A stretch of 64,000 nucleotides of DNA from Raphanus sativus (Eukaryota; Streptophyta; Magnoliopsida; Brassicales; Brassicaceae), in NCBI RefSeq assembly GCF_000801105.2, contig NC_079513.1:23032273-23096272 (forward strand), in the 5' to 3' direction. The notes beneath the pieces are model-generated. The model saw only the letters and a program-made list of their open reading frames with translations, did no database searches and was not told the DNA's origin. The position numbers and the translations under genes are program-made. Shown here one piece after another: positions 45,843-57,454 of this stretch (position 1 is the first letter of the stretch; the number at the start of each line of letters is the position of its first letter).

Positions 45843-45947
45843 AGAAGTAGCTGTAAAGCTCAGGAGGGATAGCGCCATGACTCACCGATACTAGAAATGT
45901 TTGTCTATATATTGGCGCTATCCATCCTGAGTTCTATGGCTTCTTCT
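45843..45947 (+). ncRNA. MIR390B: MIR390 precursor hairpin, copy 1
   Basis: The 21-nt miR390, AAGCTCAGGAGGGATAGCGCC, is encoded at 45856-45876. The star strand CGCTATCCATCCTGAGTTCTA lies at 45917-45937 in the other arm, with the two-base offset expected from Dicer cutting. Flanking arms also pair (AGAAGTAGCTGTA with TCTATGGCTTCT). miR390 loads AGO7 and triggers TAS3 tasiRNAs that repress ARF2/3/4 genes, controlling leaf polarity and lateral roots. The place matches recalled At5g58465 (MIR390b). Mature and star sequences are identical in both copies. Confidence 0.96.
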
Positions 45948-47302
45948 TACTTTTATGTGTATGCACATCTTAATTCCTAGCTTCATTGTGCATGATTAAA
46001 AGAGATGGTAACGGGTAAGGTTTACAATTTATGTAATATTTCTCTTTTTTTTAGTTGAAGAGGAATACATCATGTGATTCATACAATGTATTGTTTTCAG
46101 ATGTTAGCTAGGTATAAGAAGAAATAATAAATGAACGACTAAAGTTTAATTGGTCTGGAAGTTATGTAGAAAGTGAGAAGCAAAATAATCACAAATTTGG
46201 TCTTACAGACATTTGAATATTAACTTGTAAATCTAGTATGGCTCGTGATTGGACAAACAATAAGTATGGTCTTAATAATAACATAATGATAAAAAATTTG
46301 GATTTTTACACAGGTTTGAAGGCTGTAAATTTGTACTGATTCTTACAAGCGTCCACCAGGCCTCTATATCACATCCAATGTTGGACTCGCGGGAGAATGT
46401 AACAGCGCCAAGTGGTGGACGGAGAGACTTTAACCAAAAGAAAATGTGGTAGACGGAGAGATTGATCCGGTGAAAATACACCGTTCAGAAGCAGGATTCT
46501 CAGTGGAAATGATCAAGAAAATTACGAAATCCATTATCATTCCAAAGAATATTGGATCTCAACAAGATTTCCAATTGGCAACTATCGTATCAACTATCAA
46601 GGCACATCTAACACTTTACAGACACTCCTTTCTCTTAGCCTCTAAGATCCAAATTGTATCATAATGAACTATTTGTAATTTTGTATTGCCCTAAAAACGC
46701 CACTCCTGTTCTAAATCATCAACTAGCTATAGCCAAAAGGGTCTTAACCGACCTAGTTAGCACTAAATTTCACAACTGCATACTTAAGGCTCTAGACACA
46801 AGTGTAGCTGGTTTCTCACGTAACATATGTTGCTAAAAAAAGAGTGATAAATTTACAAGATGAAACATAGTTTGTTTGTGTTGAACAGAGTCAAAAAGAA
46901 GATTCAGAAAGAGAAACATCAAAGTGATTTGTGCTTGTAAAGAAGTAAAAAAAAAGATTTAATGCACTCACCTGAAATCATCATGACCCTTACCCACCAA
47001 TTTGCAAAGAATTTTGGAGTTAACTATCCACTTCCTTCTATTAAAAAAACAAAAAACAAAATTCACATTGTGAAAAAACGAACGACGCATATGCATAAAT
47101 AATAGGATCCCCAAAGAAACAGTACATAGAAAGGCAAGGAAAATAAGGTTCAAGGTCAAAGTGAACAAAAAACCTACCTCTTTTGTTTTGTTTGGTATCT
47201 CTCCATTATATGATTGATTCATATAATAACATTTCCCCCCTTACACACACACAAACTCTTATAACCCATAACTGATTGATTCATTGATTCTATCTCTTTC
47301 TC
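45948..47302. other. spacer MIR390 to TAF15b, copy 1
   Basis: No gene is supported. A short direct repeat GTGGT(G/A)GACGGAGAGA occurs at about 46412 and 46446, and GTCCACCA (46351) can pair with TGGTGGAC (46413). Open frames of 60-80 codons here lack any recognisable domain. Confidence 0.45.
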
Positions 47303-47417
47303 TCAATATGGACGAGACCGGTTTCCCCCATGATGGTTTCTGTCTGGTCCTGAGCCATAGTTATCTCTTCTTCTATCTCCACCACCATAGCCACCTCCTC
47401 CTCTACCACCACCGCCT
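47303..47417 (-). pseudogene. isolated last exon of TAF15b, copy 1
   Basis: This is the final coding exon of TAF15b, ending YGSGPDRNHHGGNRSRPY. It is intact with its acceptor AG, but cut off from the rest by the gap at 47484. Compared with copy 2 it reads RGGGGRGGGGYGGGDRRR instead of RGGGRGGGGGYGGVDRRR: the same length, with several shifted bases. If the duplication is real, this is a gene fragment unless the missing part lies in the gap. If the duplication is an assembly error, it is a second reading of the same exon. Confidence 0.85.
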
Positions 47418-47483
47418 CTGCACCATTTACAAGGACCACATTATTACCACGTACCAACTAATAAAAATAAGTCCACTGCTAAA

Positions 47484-47583
47484 NNNNNNNNNNNNNNNNN
47501 NNNNNNNNNNNNNNNNNNNNNNNNNNNNNNNNNNNNNNNNNNNNNNNNNNNNNNNNNNNNNNNNNNNNNNNNNNNNNNNNNNN
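47484..47583. other. assembly gap of 100 N
   Basis: Exactly 100 unresolved bases, a size often used for a gap of unknown length. It separates the two nearly identical segments and truncates TAF15b on the left and the F-box gene on the right. Confidence 1.
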
Positions 47584-48973
47584 TTTCATCCACGAGTTTC
47601 TTGCTTTCCAAGGCAAGTCCTACTTGCGTGACTTCAAGTTAAGCATCGACCATGATGTCTCTAACAGCGATGTTTCTCTCTACGTGCCGTGTCTCGGTAG
47701 AGTGTTGGATATGCGGAAGCTTGAACGTTTCCAAGTCGAGAATAAGTTTGGACATGGTATCATTCTTTACATCCGGTTAACTCTTTCCGCGTGCGAGGCG
47801 TTGGTATGCTTAAAGCTCCATTTTGTTTGCCTGAACGAGTTCGTGTCTCTCTCCTTGCCCTGTCTCAAGATCATGTTCTTGGAAGACGTCATTCTCCCTA
47901 GCGACGCGGCCGCAGAGGCTCTCATCTCCTGCTCTCCTGTCCTAGAAGTTTTGAAAATATGCCTCAGTAAATATGATTCTGTGGTAGCGTTACGTGTCCG
48001 GTCGCTCTCGCTAAAGAGCTTCGCTTTAAGACGAGTGGAGCCTTTGTGCGCTCGTGGACGTTCGGTTGTGGAGCCTTTTTACGTTCGTGGATGTTCGGTT
48101 GTGATCGACACCCCGAAGCTTGAGTGTCTGAGTCTCATGGATTACTACCATTTCAAGAGCTTTAAGATAATCAGTGTGGCTGAGTCTTTCAAGGTTGATA
48201 TTGGTGTCGAGTTTGACCTGATGAGTGATTACTTGTCGGAAACAAAGATCATCTGCAATCTTGTCAAGAATCTTTCATGTGTTAAAGATATGACCTTATC
48301 ATGGAAAACTCTGGAGGTAATATAATAAACTCATGACAATCCAATTATAGTGTTTTGTTTTTCTTTTATTAATCTCATTTTGTTTGTGCTCTTCTCTTTG
48401 CTTACAGTTTATATATATTTACCCAATCCCCAAACTTCATGACTTGACTCGTTTGCGTGCCACTATGTGCTTAAACTCATCCTCTAATCTATTGCCAACC
48501 GTTCTTGAGAGCTGCCCCAATCTGAAACACTTGATCTTGGTAAACAATTTTGCCTTAATAAACCTTTCAAGTTCTGAGATTAGTCCTGGTTTTTATTGAA
48601 TTCTGTCTGATTTGTGTTTTTGCAGGAATTGGTTATTGATTCTCCGTATGCAAGGAGTAGTAGACTCTCCACTGTGCCGCTGCCTCGTTGTTTGGTGTCG
48701 TCCCTTGAATCAGTTGAAATGGAAAGCCCGGTCACGGAGATTGCTACTGAACTGAGATTGGCTAGATACTTTATGAAGAAGTCGAAGACACTCAAGAAAC
48801 TCGTGCTACGTTTGAATCATGAGTCTACTGGAGAGAAACACAAGCCTGGTGTCTTGGAACGACTCATGACATACTCAAGGCGCTGTAGTTTGTCTCAGTT
48901 CGAAGTTCTTCCAGTGGTTCCAACTCCGAAACCATGGCCTGGGTATGTTTATGTAAAATCCAATAGGTTCTAA
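47584..48973 (+). CDS. F-box/FBD/LRR protein, copy 2, 5' end missing
   Basis: Exons 47584-48316, 48408-48539 and 48626-48973 carry the LRR and FBD parts of the same F-box protein as copy 1. The first ~84 residues, including the F-box itself, fall in the gap. The visible part differs from copy 1 by one amino acid (Ala to Val, GCC to GTC at 47658). All splice sites and the stop are kept. Whether it is a full gene depends on the gap. Confidence 0.85.
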
Positions 48974-49398
48974 AGGCTGGTATGGCTTTAAGACTGATCA
49001 TTTGGTTTGATTGTGATTTTTTTAGTCTCTTTATTAAACTTTTGTCTCAAGATTATGCACTTAGAATGTTTCTATCGCTAATATCATGTTCTTGGTTTGA
49101 TTATAAGCCATTTGATAATGACGTAGAGTTTATGTGTATGTAGCACTTGTTGAGTCTGCCGTCAACAAGACAGCTAAAAAGTAGTTGTAATCAATACAAG
49201 TGCTTTGGTAATTGTTAGTATTTAATTATATTCGTTTTTGTTTCCTTAAATATTTCGCAAAACTCATTGTATAAAAAAATAGTTTTTGATTAATAAATAA
49301 ACCCTAAAGCTTTTTCACTTCATCTAACCACCTTTCACAACTAAGGTTTAGTGAAAATAAAAAGAAACCTAACCAAGTATAAAAACTTTCTAAACAAA

Positions 49399-52074
49399 TC
49401 ATCTATAACACGACCAAGAAGACACTAAACTCTTATAATCAAACTTGCCATTCAAGAAAGCGTCACCACCCTTACGGTTCCTCACCTGTTGCTGCACCAC
49501 TAACACCGAACCATCCGACGCAAATATACTCCCAGCCACAGTTTCTCCTATCACTCCAAGCTGGTGGTTCTCGCTCCACTCCGAAAGCCCTTCTAAAATC
49601 TTCGGATTGATTCCTTCTCTCTTCCCCGTTATCCACAGATCGTAGTCGTTGACGTTCATCGCTTGAATCGCAGCTAAAGTCTCCGCACCGTTCTTGACCA
49701 CAACCTCCTTGTAACTAACCCTATCTTTACCTTCGTTCTTGACCCAAAACCACGTCACCACCCCATCGTCCAGCTTCTTCTCCTTCTCGTCCTCTCCTTC
49801 GTGGTTGAACGCTAAAAACCTGATCACCGTCAAGGTTATGTCCGGGTTCACAGTCATCCTATCGGCTAGATGGAGAGCTTCTCTGTTATCAGCCCCTCCT
49901 AGGAACAGAACAACAAAACGGTACGTTTCTTGTCTCACACGGCTCAAAGAATTTGAACGTTGCTGGTCATCCAAGGACCGAAACACCGCGTTTCTAAGCC
50001 GTCCCTTGTCGTAGTAAATACAAACCGAGCATGGCGTGTGCGCCAAGACATCCGCGTTCACGGACAACATCCCGGAGCTACGTAGCTCTGTAGGTGCAGC
50101 ATCGTCGAGACGCTCTTTCTGATAAGGCAAGAGAATGAAAGCTGTTTTCTTGGTCAACGCTAGCTCGCAAATGTCTTGGTACATTAGACGCTTTGGAGCA
50201 TGAGCAGTGTAGGCGTGAAGCGTTACGCATTCATCTCTATTCTCTTGGTACAACCTAAAGGCGCTTTGCACCTTGTCAACACGTCTGCTTCGGATACGTT
50301 CATGATGCTCTTCTTCCTCCTCCTCCTCAACGTCTTTCTCTTCTATAAAAACCGGTGAAGCTCGTCCCATGAGTTCCACTAACTGGATAGCGTATATAGC
50401 AAAAGGGCTACTTGTGGTGGGGTAAGCTAGGTCAAGGAACGTGATTAAACCGGGCAATGCTTCGTAGTCAGACACGGCGAGAACCAAACCCATCTCGGTT
50501 GACGGTGGAGTGTGCTGGATGGTGCGGTGCTTGACGATCCTGTAAGGACGGTTTGGATCGTAAAGGAAGCTGATAAGAGGCGTTGATATACCGGTAATCA
50601 CAAGCGTTTGCAAAACCAAAACAGTGAAACCGGCTAAACCGACGATACGTTTGTCTATCCAATGCAAGTAGAGTAACATATCAATCTGGCCTCTCAAGTT
50701 CATCATGAGACCGAGAGTGAGACTGTCTCTAGTAGGGACTTTAAAGAAGACAGCAGCAGCAACGACGGCGATGAACTTAGTGATGAATCCAACGATGACC
50801 ATGTAGACGAGGGGAGAGAGCTCTTGGTCCCAAATATCGTTGGTAAGTAAGTAAACATTAGTGTTCAAACCCACCAAACCAAAGGAGAAAGGCATCAGGA
50901 ACTCATGAATGAAAGTCTCGCTCCTAATAGCCAACGTGGAACCTAGAGGTGGACCGTGAGGGACAACCAACCCTAGCCAAATGGGTCCCACGCCTATAGA
51001 CAAACCAAGCATGTCCGTGAGGAAACAAGCGACAAGAACACCCATGAGAATCATCACTATATAGTTTTGGTCCACGAGTTTCCCCTCTGGAGTTTGTGCA
51101 ACCACCCACTCAAGAGCTCCTCTCACAACCAAAAGCATAAAACCACTGAAGATCACAACCGATACAAGGTACCAAACGATAGCCATGGCTCCTCCTCCGT
51201 CACCATGCATCATGGCTTCGAAAAAAGTAAGCACCAGGATCGCTGCCATGTCTCCAAGAAGAGCCACCGACATGGCGAACTTCCCCACCTCGGAGTTGAC
51301 AAGGTTCATGCCTCTTAAGATGGTGTAGATGACAGGGAAAGAACTGAAAGCTAACCCAAACGCAATAGCTCCAATGGACGATATCTTCCTCATGTTTTTA
51401 TCCATTTTGTGACGCATGGCCATCCCTGTGACCCCAACGCAAAACGCAGGGATTACAACACCTATTGCAGCAATGTACTTGTGCTTTCTTGGGGACTTTG
51501 CAACGGATGTAACATCGGTCTTGGCTGCAGTGATGAAGAAGAAGTAAAAGAAGCCCATTAGTCCCAAGTTTGCACATATGTAGTTCGAAATAGGTGGGAA
51601 CACGTAGTAGTTGAAGTTTCTGCTTCCTCCTAGCATCGACGGTCCTACCATCATTCCACCCTTCAAAAAAACGTAAAACCATTCTTTTATTAATTATATT
51701 AAAAAAAAAAATTATATTCAATAAAATTCAAGACTTTAAAAAAAATTTATAGTAAAAGGATTAATGATACGAACAATGATCTCGCAGACGATACGTGGTT
51801 GACGTAGAGGTCGTAGGAGGAAGCAAGTGGTTTTGATGAAAAGAATTATAATAACTGCTTCAAGCAAAAAAGTTGAAAATGCATAGTTCATAGCATTTTC
51901 GCCTCTGAACATTCCAAATGGTTGCTTACTGTGAATCTGCCGGCACACCACTGGAAGTCTGGCTGAGAAGGCTCGAGTGCTGACCTGGCCGCCTGTGTCT
52001 GGATTCTCCGGCCAGAACCCGAGATGGACTGGCAGGAGAATCTGGTCATTGTTGTTGGGGAAGTATCTTACCAT
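49399..52074 (-). CDS. CHX25: CHX25-like cation/H+ exchanger, copy 2
   Basis: The second copy of the exchanger has exons 51775-52074 and 49399-51660, giving the same ~853-residue product with the same membrane domain (GPSMLGG, FLTDMLGLSIGVGPIWLGL, GLMMNLRGQIDML) and acidic-run tail. The only change I noticed within the gene is one extra A in the intron's A-run (near 51700). If real, the two identical genes would double dosage; no sign of divergence is seen. Confidence 0.93.
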
Positions 52075-53477
52075 GTAAACTATTCTTGCAGATCACGTTT
52101 GCTTTATCTAAAGGAAAACGATAGTGATCTCACTACAGAGAAAGAAGACACTAGATCCAAGATTGATGTTCTTTCTGAAAGAGATGTGGACATGCGTTAT
52201 TTTGGGAACAATTCTAGTGTTTGCTTACTCTTTATTTTCTTCTTAAGTGTTTACTATTTTGTCTCAAAAATACGTCACAATAACTCTATTTTCTTGTAGT
52301 TTCTGACAGCTTTTGTTTTGTGGTATCTACGTTCATGATGTATATTTAACATATTTAGAGAATCCATCGAATTGAAGTGCATTCTTTTGGATTTCTTTTT
52401 TTTTATCAGATATTTCAAAAGACAAATACATATTTATGCTTTTCTCTTTTATTCTTTCTGTCAGAAAATATCTGGACTTTGAAAAGTGTAAATTAAAGTA
52501 TGTTTCTTTTCATATGAAATGCTGAAAAAACTGAGAAAAACGGAAATGTGTATAGATTTAAACTTTCCTAGCTTGTTTTTTTTTTGAACAACTCAAACTT
52601 TCCTAGCTTTGTTTCTATTTTCTTTACAGTGTTAAGGAACATGCAAGGTTAATGTGGAAAATGTCACTTCTTTGGAACACTGGAAAATATCACTTAATTC
52701 CTTCAATTATGCAGTAGCACTTCCTGATATAGATGTGTTCATTCTCCATTATATGAGTATTTTCCCTTTCTTGTATATATAACATTATTGTCGTAAATAA
52801 TATTTTGAAATGACATTACTCTATTGTCATAAGTTATATTTTGAAATGAAAGAAATATAGATCCATCCACATTCCAATATTTAATGCATCATCGCTTTTG
52901 CGTTCTTCCACATACTCAGTGTCTGGTGGTCCAACCGACGATTTGTTGCCGTGCTGAGTTATGCGCCGTAGAGAACATAAAAGCTTAGCTACCAAAACAC
53001 TATCGTATAAAACATTATTGTATTGTGGAGCCGGTCGCAGTCGCTACACTATATATCTAGAAGAATTTCATTGTTAAATAGTACTTTCATATAATCCTAC
53101 GAAGTGTAATGGTCCAAGACGAACCTATAAATCATCGTTTATTATATGTAATCTTAATGAAAAAGAATAATAACGAATCTTGTGCTATAATATATGCTAA
53201 CGCTCTCCAGCATGAAATCATGAATGATATCTTCTCTCAGCTTACTATTTTTTGGTAAATAATATAAAAAACATTTGTGGTGGGTATGGGAATGCATTAA
53301 ACATGTGGTTAATATTAGAAAGATTCGTACATTATTGGGTACTTGAGACTATAAAATACTATAAATATACAGCAACGTGATCCACGACCAGTACTTTAAC
53401 ATCACATTACATATATATAACACATGGAGTCTAAAGAGGAAGATGCATATGCATGCAAATCTCAGGGGGTCTAGTTG
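52075..53477. other. spacer between CHX and MIR390, copy 2
   Basis: This repeats 44440-45842, with the TATA-like ACTATAAATATA now at about 53357-53368. One substitution was noted (CACTATCG versus CACTATTG, at about 53004). No other gene is seen. Confidence 0.5.
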
Positions 53478-53582
53478 AGAAGTAGCTGTAAAGCTCAGGA
53501 GGGATAGCGCCATGACTCACCGATACTAGAAATGTTTGTCTATATACTGGCGCTATCCATCCTGAGTTCTATGGCTTCTTCT
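53478..53582 (+). ncRNA. MIR390B: MIR390 precursor hairpin, copy 2
   Basis: Mature miR390 lies at 53491-53511 and the star at 53552-53572, both identical to copy 1. The only difference seen is one T-to-C change in the loop side just before the star strand (CTGGCGC versus TTGGCGC), at an already mismatched position, so folding should not change. Confidence 0.95.
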
Positions 53583-54937
53583 TACTTTTATGTGTATGCA
53601 CATCTTAATTCCTAGCTTCATTGTGCATGATTAAAAGAGATGGTAACGGGTAAGGTTTACAATTTATGTAATATTTCTCTTTTTTTTAGTTGAAGAGGAA
53701 TACATCATGTGATTCATACAATGTATTGTTTTCAGATGTTAGCTAGGTATAAGAAGAAATAATAAATGAACGACTAAAGTTTAATTGGTCTGGAAGTTAT
53801 GTAGAAAGTGAGAAGCAAAATAATCACAAATTTGGTCTTACAGACATTTGAATATTAACTTGTAAATCTAGTATGGCTCGTGATTGGACAAACAATAAGT
53901 ATGGTCTTAATAATAACATAATGATAAAAAATTTGGATTTTTACACAGGTTTGAAGGCTGTAAATTTGTACTGATTCTTACAAGCGTCCACCAGGCCTCT
54001 ATATCACATCCAATGTTGGACTCGCGGGAGAATGTAACAGCGCCAAGTGGTGGACGGAGAGACTTTAACCAAAAGAAAATGTGGTAGACGGAGAGATTGA
54101 TCCGGTGAAAATACACCGTTCAGAAGCAGGATTCTCAGTGGAAATGATCAAGAAAATTACGAAATCCATTATCATTCCAAAGAATATTGGATCTCAACAA
54201 GATTTCCAATTGGCAACTATCGTATCAACTATCAAGGCACATCTAACACTTTACAGACACTCCTTTCTCTCAGCCTCTAAGATCCAAATTGTATCATAAT
54301 GAACTATTTGTAATTTTGTATTGCCCTAAAAACGCCACTCCTGTTCTAAATCATCAACTAGCTATAGCCAAAAGGGTCTTAACCGACCTAGTTAGCACTA
54401 AATTTCACAACTGCATACTTAAGGCTCTAGACACAAGTGTAGCTGGTTTCTCACGTAACATATGTTGCTAAAAAAAGAGTGATAAATTTACAAGATGAAA
54501 CATAGTTTGTTTGTGTTGAACAGAGTCAAAAAGAAGATTCAGAAAGAGAAACATCAAAGTGATTTGTGCTTGTAAAGAAGTAAAAAAAAAGATTTAATGC
54601 ACTCACCTGAAATCATCATGACCCTTACCCACCAATTTGCAAAGAATTGTGGAGTTAACTATCCACTTCCTTCTATTAAAAAAACAAAAAACAAAATTCA
54701 CATTGTGAAAAAACGAACGACGCATATGCATAAATAATAGGATCCCCAAAGAAACAGTACATAGAAAGGCAAGGAAAATAAGGTTCAAGGTCAAAGTGAA
54801 CAAAAAACCTACCTCTTTTGTTTTGTTTGGTATCTCTCCATTATATGATTGATTCATATAATAACATTTCCCCCCTTACACACACACAAACTCTTATAAC
54901 CCATAACTGATTGATTCATTGATTCTATCTCTTTCTC
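53583..54937. other. spacer MIR390 to TAF15b, copy 2
   Basis: This is a copy of 45948-47302 with two substitutions noted (TCTCTCAGCC and AAGAATTGTGG here). No gene is supported. Confidence 0.45.
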
Positions 54938-56984
54938 TCAATATGGACGAGACCGGTTTCCCCCATGATGGTTTCTGTCTGGTCCTGAGCCATAGTTATC
55001 TCTTCTTCTATCTACCCCACCATAGCCACCTCCCCCTCCTCTACCACCGCCTCTGCACCATTTACAAGTTTTTGCAAGGACCACATTATTACCAAGTACC
55101 AACTAATAAAAATAAAGTCCACTGCTAAAGATGAAATGACTTATCGATCCTTGTAAAGCATGGAAGACCAACTTAAAAAAAGCAACTTAGTAGGGGAATT
55201 ACTATAACAGACTTCATATATAGCCAAAATATATGTTTGGAAGAAGCATGAACAATGTAATCTTCACAAATCAAAAGCAGCCATAACTAAAACTAAATGA
55301 TATGCTTAAAACGTGGATTATTTCCTATATAGACCATAAACGTAGTCTGATGGCATACATAATTCCTATCCTACTCTTTCTGTCATACCAAGACAAGCAA
55401 ACTAAGCAGATCCTGCAAAAGAAAAACTAGGCCCATACAGTTCTTAGAAACAACAATACCTATACGATGTAGTCGTGGTGACAGCTAAATAGTACCGAGA
55501 GAGAAAATGTGAAGTAGTAATAAAGAATCAAGAAAGCTACCTCTGGTCAAAAGCAGGAGCTTTGGGCGCAGACTTCTCTGCCATCGTTACACCAATCTTG
55601 CTCCCCCTCATTTCATAATCTTCAAAACAATCAACCACCGATCAACAAAAATAGAAATTTTTTAAGCAATTCAAAAACTAGACAGGAATTACACGGTACG
55701 TACTGTTGAAAAAGCCGCCTGCAGAGTGTGCGGCGCTGGGATCTTCATAAGCCAGGCAGGCGTCACCTTTATTCTTTCCCTTCTCATCAGTGTAAATCTT
55801 GATATTATAAGGCCACTGATCTTTGTAACCCCGCTTCTGCTTGATTCTTCCAACCTATGATAGATCCATCAGGAAGTGCACCCCCAATTAGCACACCAAT
55901 AGACAGATACATAATCAAGAATCTAAGGGATGGAAACAGCTTATTCCGAGAAGTAAAAAACAACAACAGAAGTAAAAGACCAGTGTCATTACTTGGCCAA
56001 TGCCACCGAAGAGATCTTTGAGTTCATCAGTGGTCACATCCGGAGGTAAATTAGAGATGTATATTCTAGCATTATCACAAGTTTCATCACAATTTGCGTC
56101 GCACTGCTTGACTTTTTCAGCAGGCGCATCTCCATAACTAGGTTCCTGGCGTCGAAGAGCATCATAGCCACCACCTCTACCACCCCTCGGTGCATCACCG
56201 CCATAACCCCCTGTGGGACCACCAGCATAGCTTGAAGGCGGGGGAACTGTTTCCATTCCATACCCCATAGGTGGAGGGTACGTGCCAGAACCGTCATAGG
56301 ATGGAATAGCTGCCATAGGTGGAGGTGTAGGACCATTATCCCTATGTTGACTATTACTACCATAAGAGCCACCACCACCACCATCACTTCTACTCCTACT
56401 GCCACCATCATATCTACTACTCTCGTAGCTCCTACCACCACCACGATCGCTGGCACCTCCACCTCGGCTCCCTCCTCGATCACCAGCAGTACCAGAAGGA
56501 GCAGGTGCACCACACTTGTTACATTCAACTCTCCTTGCAAAGTTCACGTTCCCACAACTATATATATATATAGAAAAACAGTTTCCAGTGTAAAAACATA
56601 CTTCTAGCAAGCAAAGAGATTCAGAGAATTTGATTTCATAATCCTAAGCAAAAACGAAGATTTATGCAATAACTACCTTGGGTTAGGGCAACGCCAGTCA
56701 CCGTCTCTCCCGCCACCGTCTCTGCCACCACCACCTCTACCGCCGCCGCCACCTCCTCTTCCACCGCGATCACCTCCTTGGTATCCACCACCAGCTGAAT
56801 CGAGTCAAATAATTAAGAGATGGGAATGCAAGTAAGGAATAAAGAAATCTAGAGAATCATAAGTGACAAATTCTTCAGATTTGGAACAATCAAAAATCAC
56901 ATACATACCTCGGTTTCCTCTACTTCCACCGCCGTGACCACCGTATCGACCATCGCCGCCGTCTTGATTGTACACACCAGACAT
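54938..56984 (-). CDS. TAF15b: TAF15b, RNA-binding TFIID-associated factor
   Basis: This is a FET-type protein with a role in transcription and RNA metabolism; Arabidopsis TAF15b (At5g58470, recalled) affects flowering and immunity. Exons 56909-56984, 56677-56794, 55993-56557, 55704-55854, 55541-55619 and 54938-55052 join in phase to 367 residues. In order: a Gly/Arg-rich N terminus, a RanBP2-type zinc finger (DGDWRCPNPSCGNVNF, then CNKCGAPAP), a low-complexity G/S/Y/P-rich segment, an RRM (ARIYISNLPPDVTTDELKDL, then GRIKQKRGYKDQWPYNIKIY and GDACLAYEDPSAAHSAGGFF), and an RGG tail ending NRSRPY. It looks complete. Its last exon is also found alone at 47303. Confidence 0.95.
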
Positions 56985-57213
56985 GACCTAGGGTTTGCGA
57001 TAGATAATCAGACCAAACACTAATTGTCTGCCTTTTTAGACGTTAGAAAATAGATTGTCGCGTTTTTTGCTATTTTTTTTTTTTTTTTTCACTAATAAAA
57101 AGGAAACCAACGTAAAAATGTCAAAAGGAAAACAAATAAGGAAACAATCACTGCTTAGAACATGAGACAATATTGATTTTAAATAACGTTTAGTTTTGCA
57201 CTTTGAACAAATT

Positions 57214-57295
57214 GTCGATATGTCCGAGTGGTTAAGGAGATTGACTCGAAATCAATTGGGCTTTGCCCGCGCAGGTTCGAATCCTGCTGTCGACG
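57214..57295 (+). tRNA. tRNA-Ser(CGA)
   Basis: An 82-nt cloverleaf with the long variable arm typical of tRNA-Ser. The acceptor stem GTCGATA pairs with TGTCGAC (one G-U) and the discriminator is G. The anticodon stem-loop ATTGA-CTCGAAA-TCAAT gives anticodon CGA, which reads UCG serine codons. The A and B boxes (TGTCCGAGTGG; GGTTCGAATCC) are intact. A T-rich polymerase III terminator follows at about 57298-57305. No intron is present. Confidence 0.96.
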
Positions 57296-57454
57296 ATTTA
57301 TTTTTCTAAAAAATTGTGCCTTTTTTTTCTTGCGTTTCCTGAAAGTACAAACGTAAACTGACATCACCTACTCTTGTAGTGACTAGTGTAAATGCGCAAT
57401 GTGATTTTCCAGTGTGTGTGTTTTTTTGTCAGCTGATTGTCATGTGTGTTATCA

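Larger units (their letters stand above)
39950..47483. repeat. 7.5 kb duplicated segment, left copy
   Basis: From 39950 to 47483 the sequence is repeated at 47584-55118 with an offset of 7634-7635. It contains F-box exons, CHX, MIR390 and the last TAF15b exon. By eye I count about five substitutions (for example 40024 C/T, 45369 T/C, one in the miRNA loop) and one A-run length change, until the last ~100 bp before the gap, where differences cluster. Confidence 0.95.
47584..55118. repeat. 7.5 kb duplicated segment, right copy
   Basis: This is the second copy of 39950-47483, starting immediately after the gap and running into unique TAF15b sequence from about 55119. The gene content and order are the same, in direct orientation. 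Confidence 0.95.

Noticed and set aside
46446..46664. 72-codon frame between MIR390 and TAF15b (both copies)
   Set aside because: No domain or conservation cue; retained in the second copy only because the whole segment is duplicated.
56034..56607. Val/Met-rich and Thr-rich frames overlapping TAF15b
   Set aside because: Out-of-frame readings of the GGN-repeat exon.
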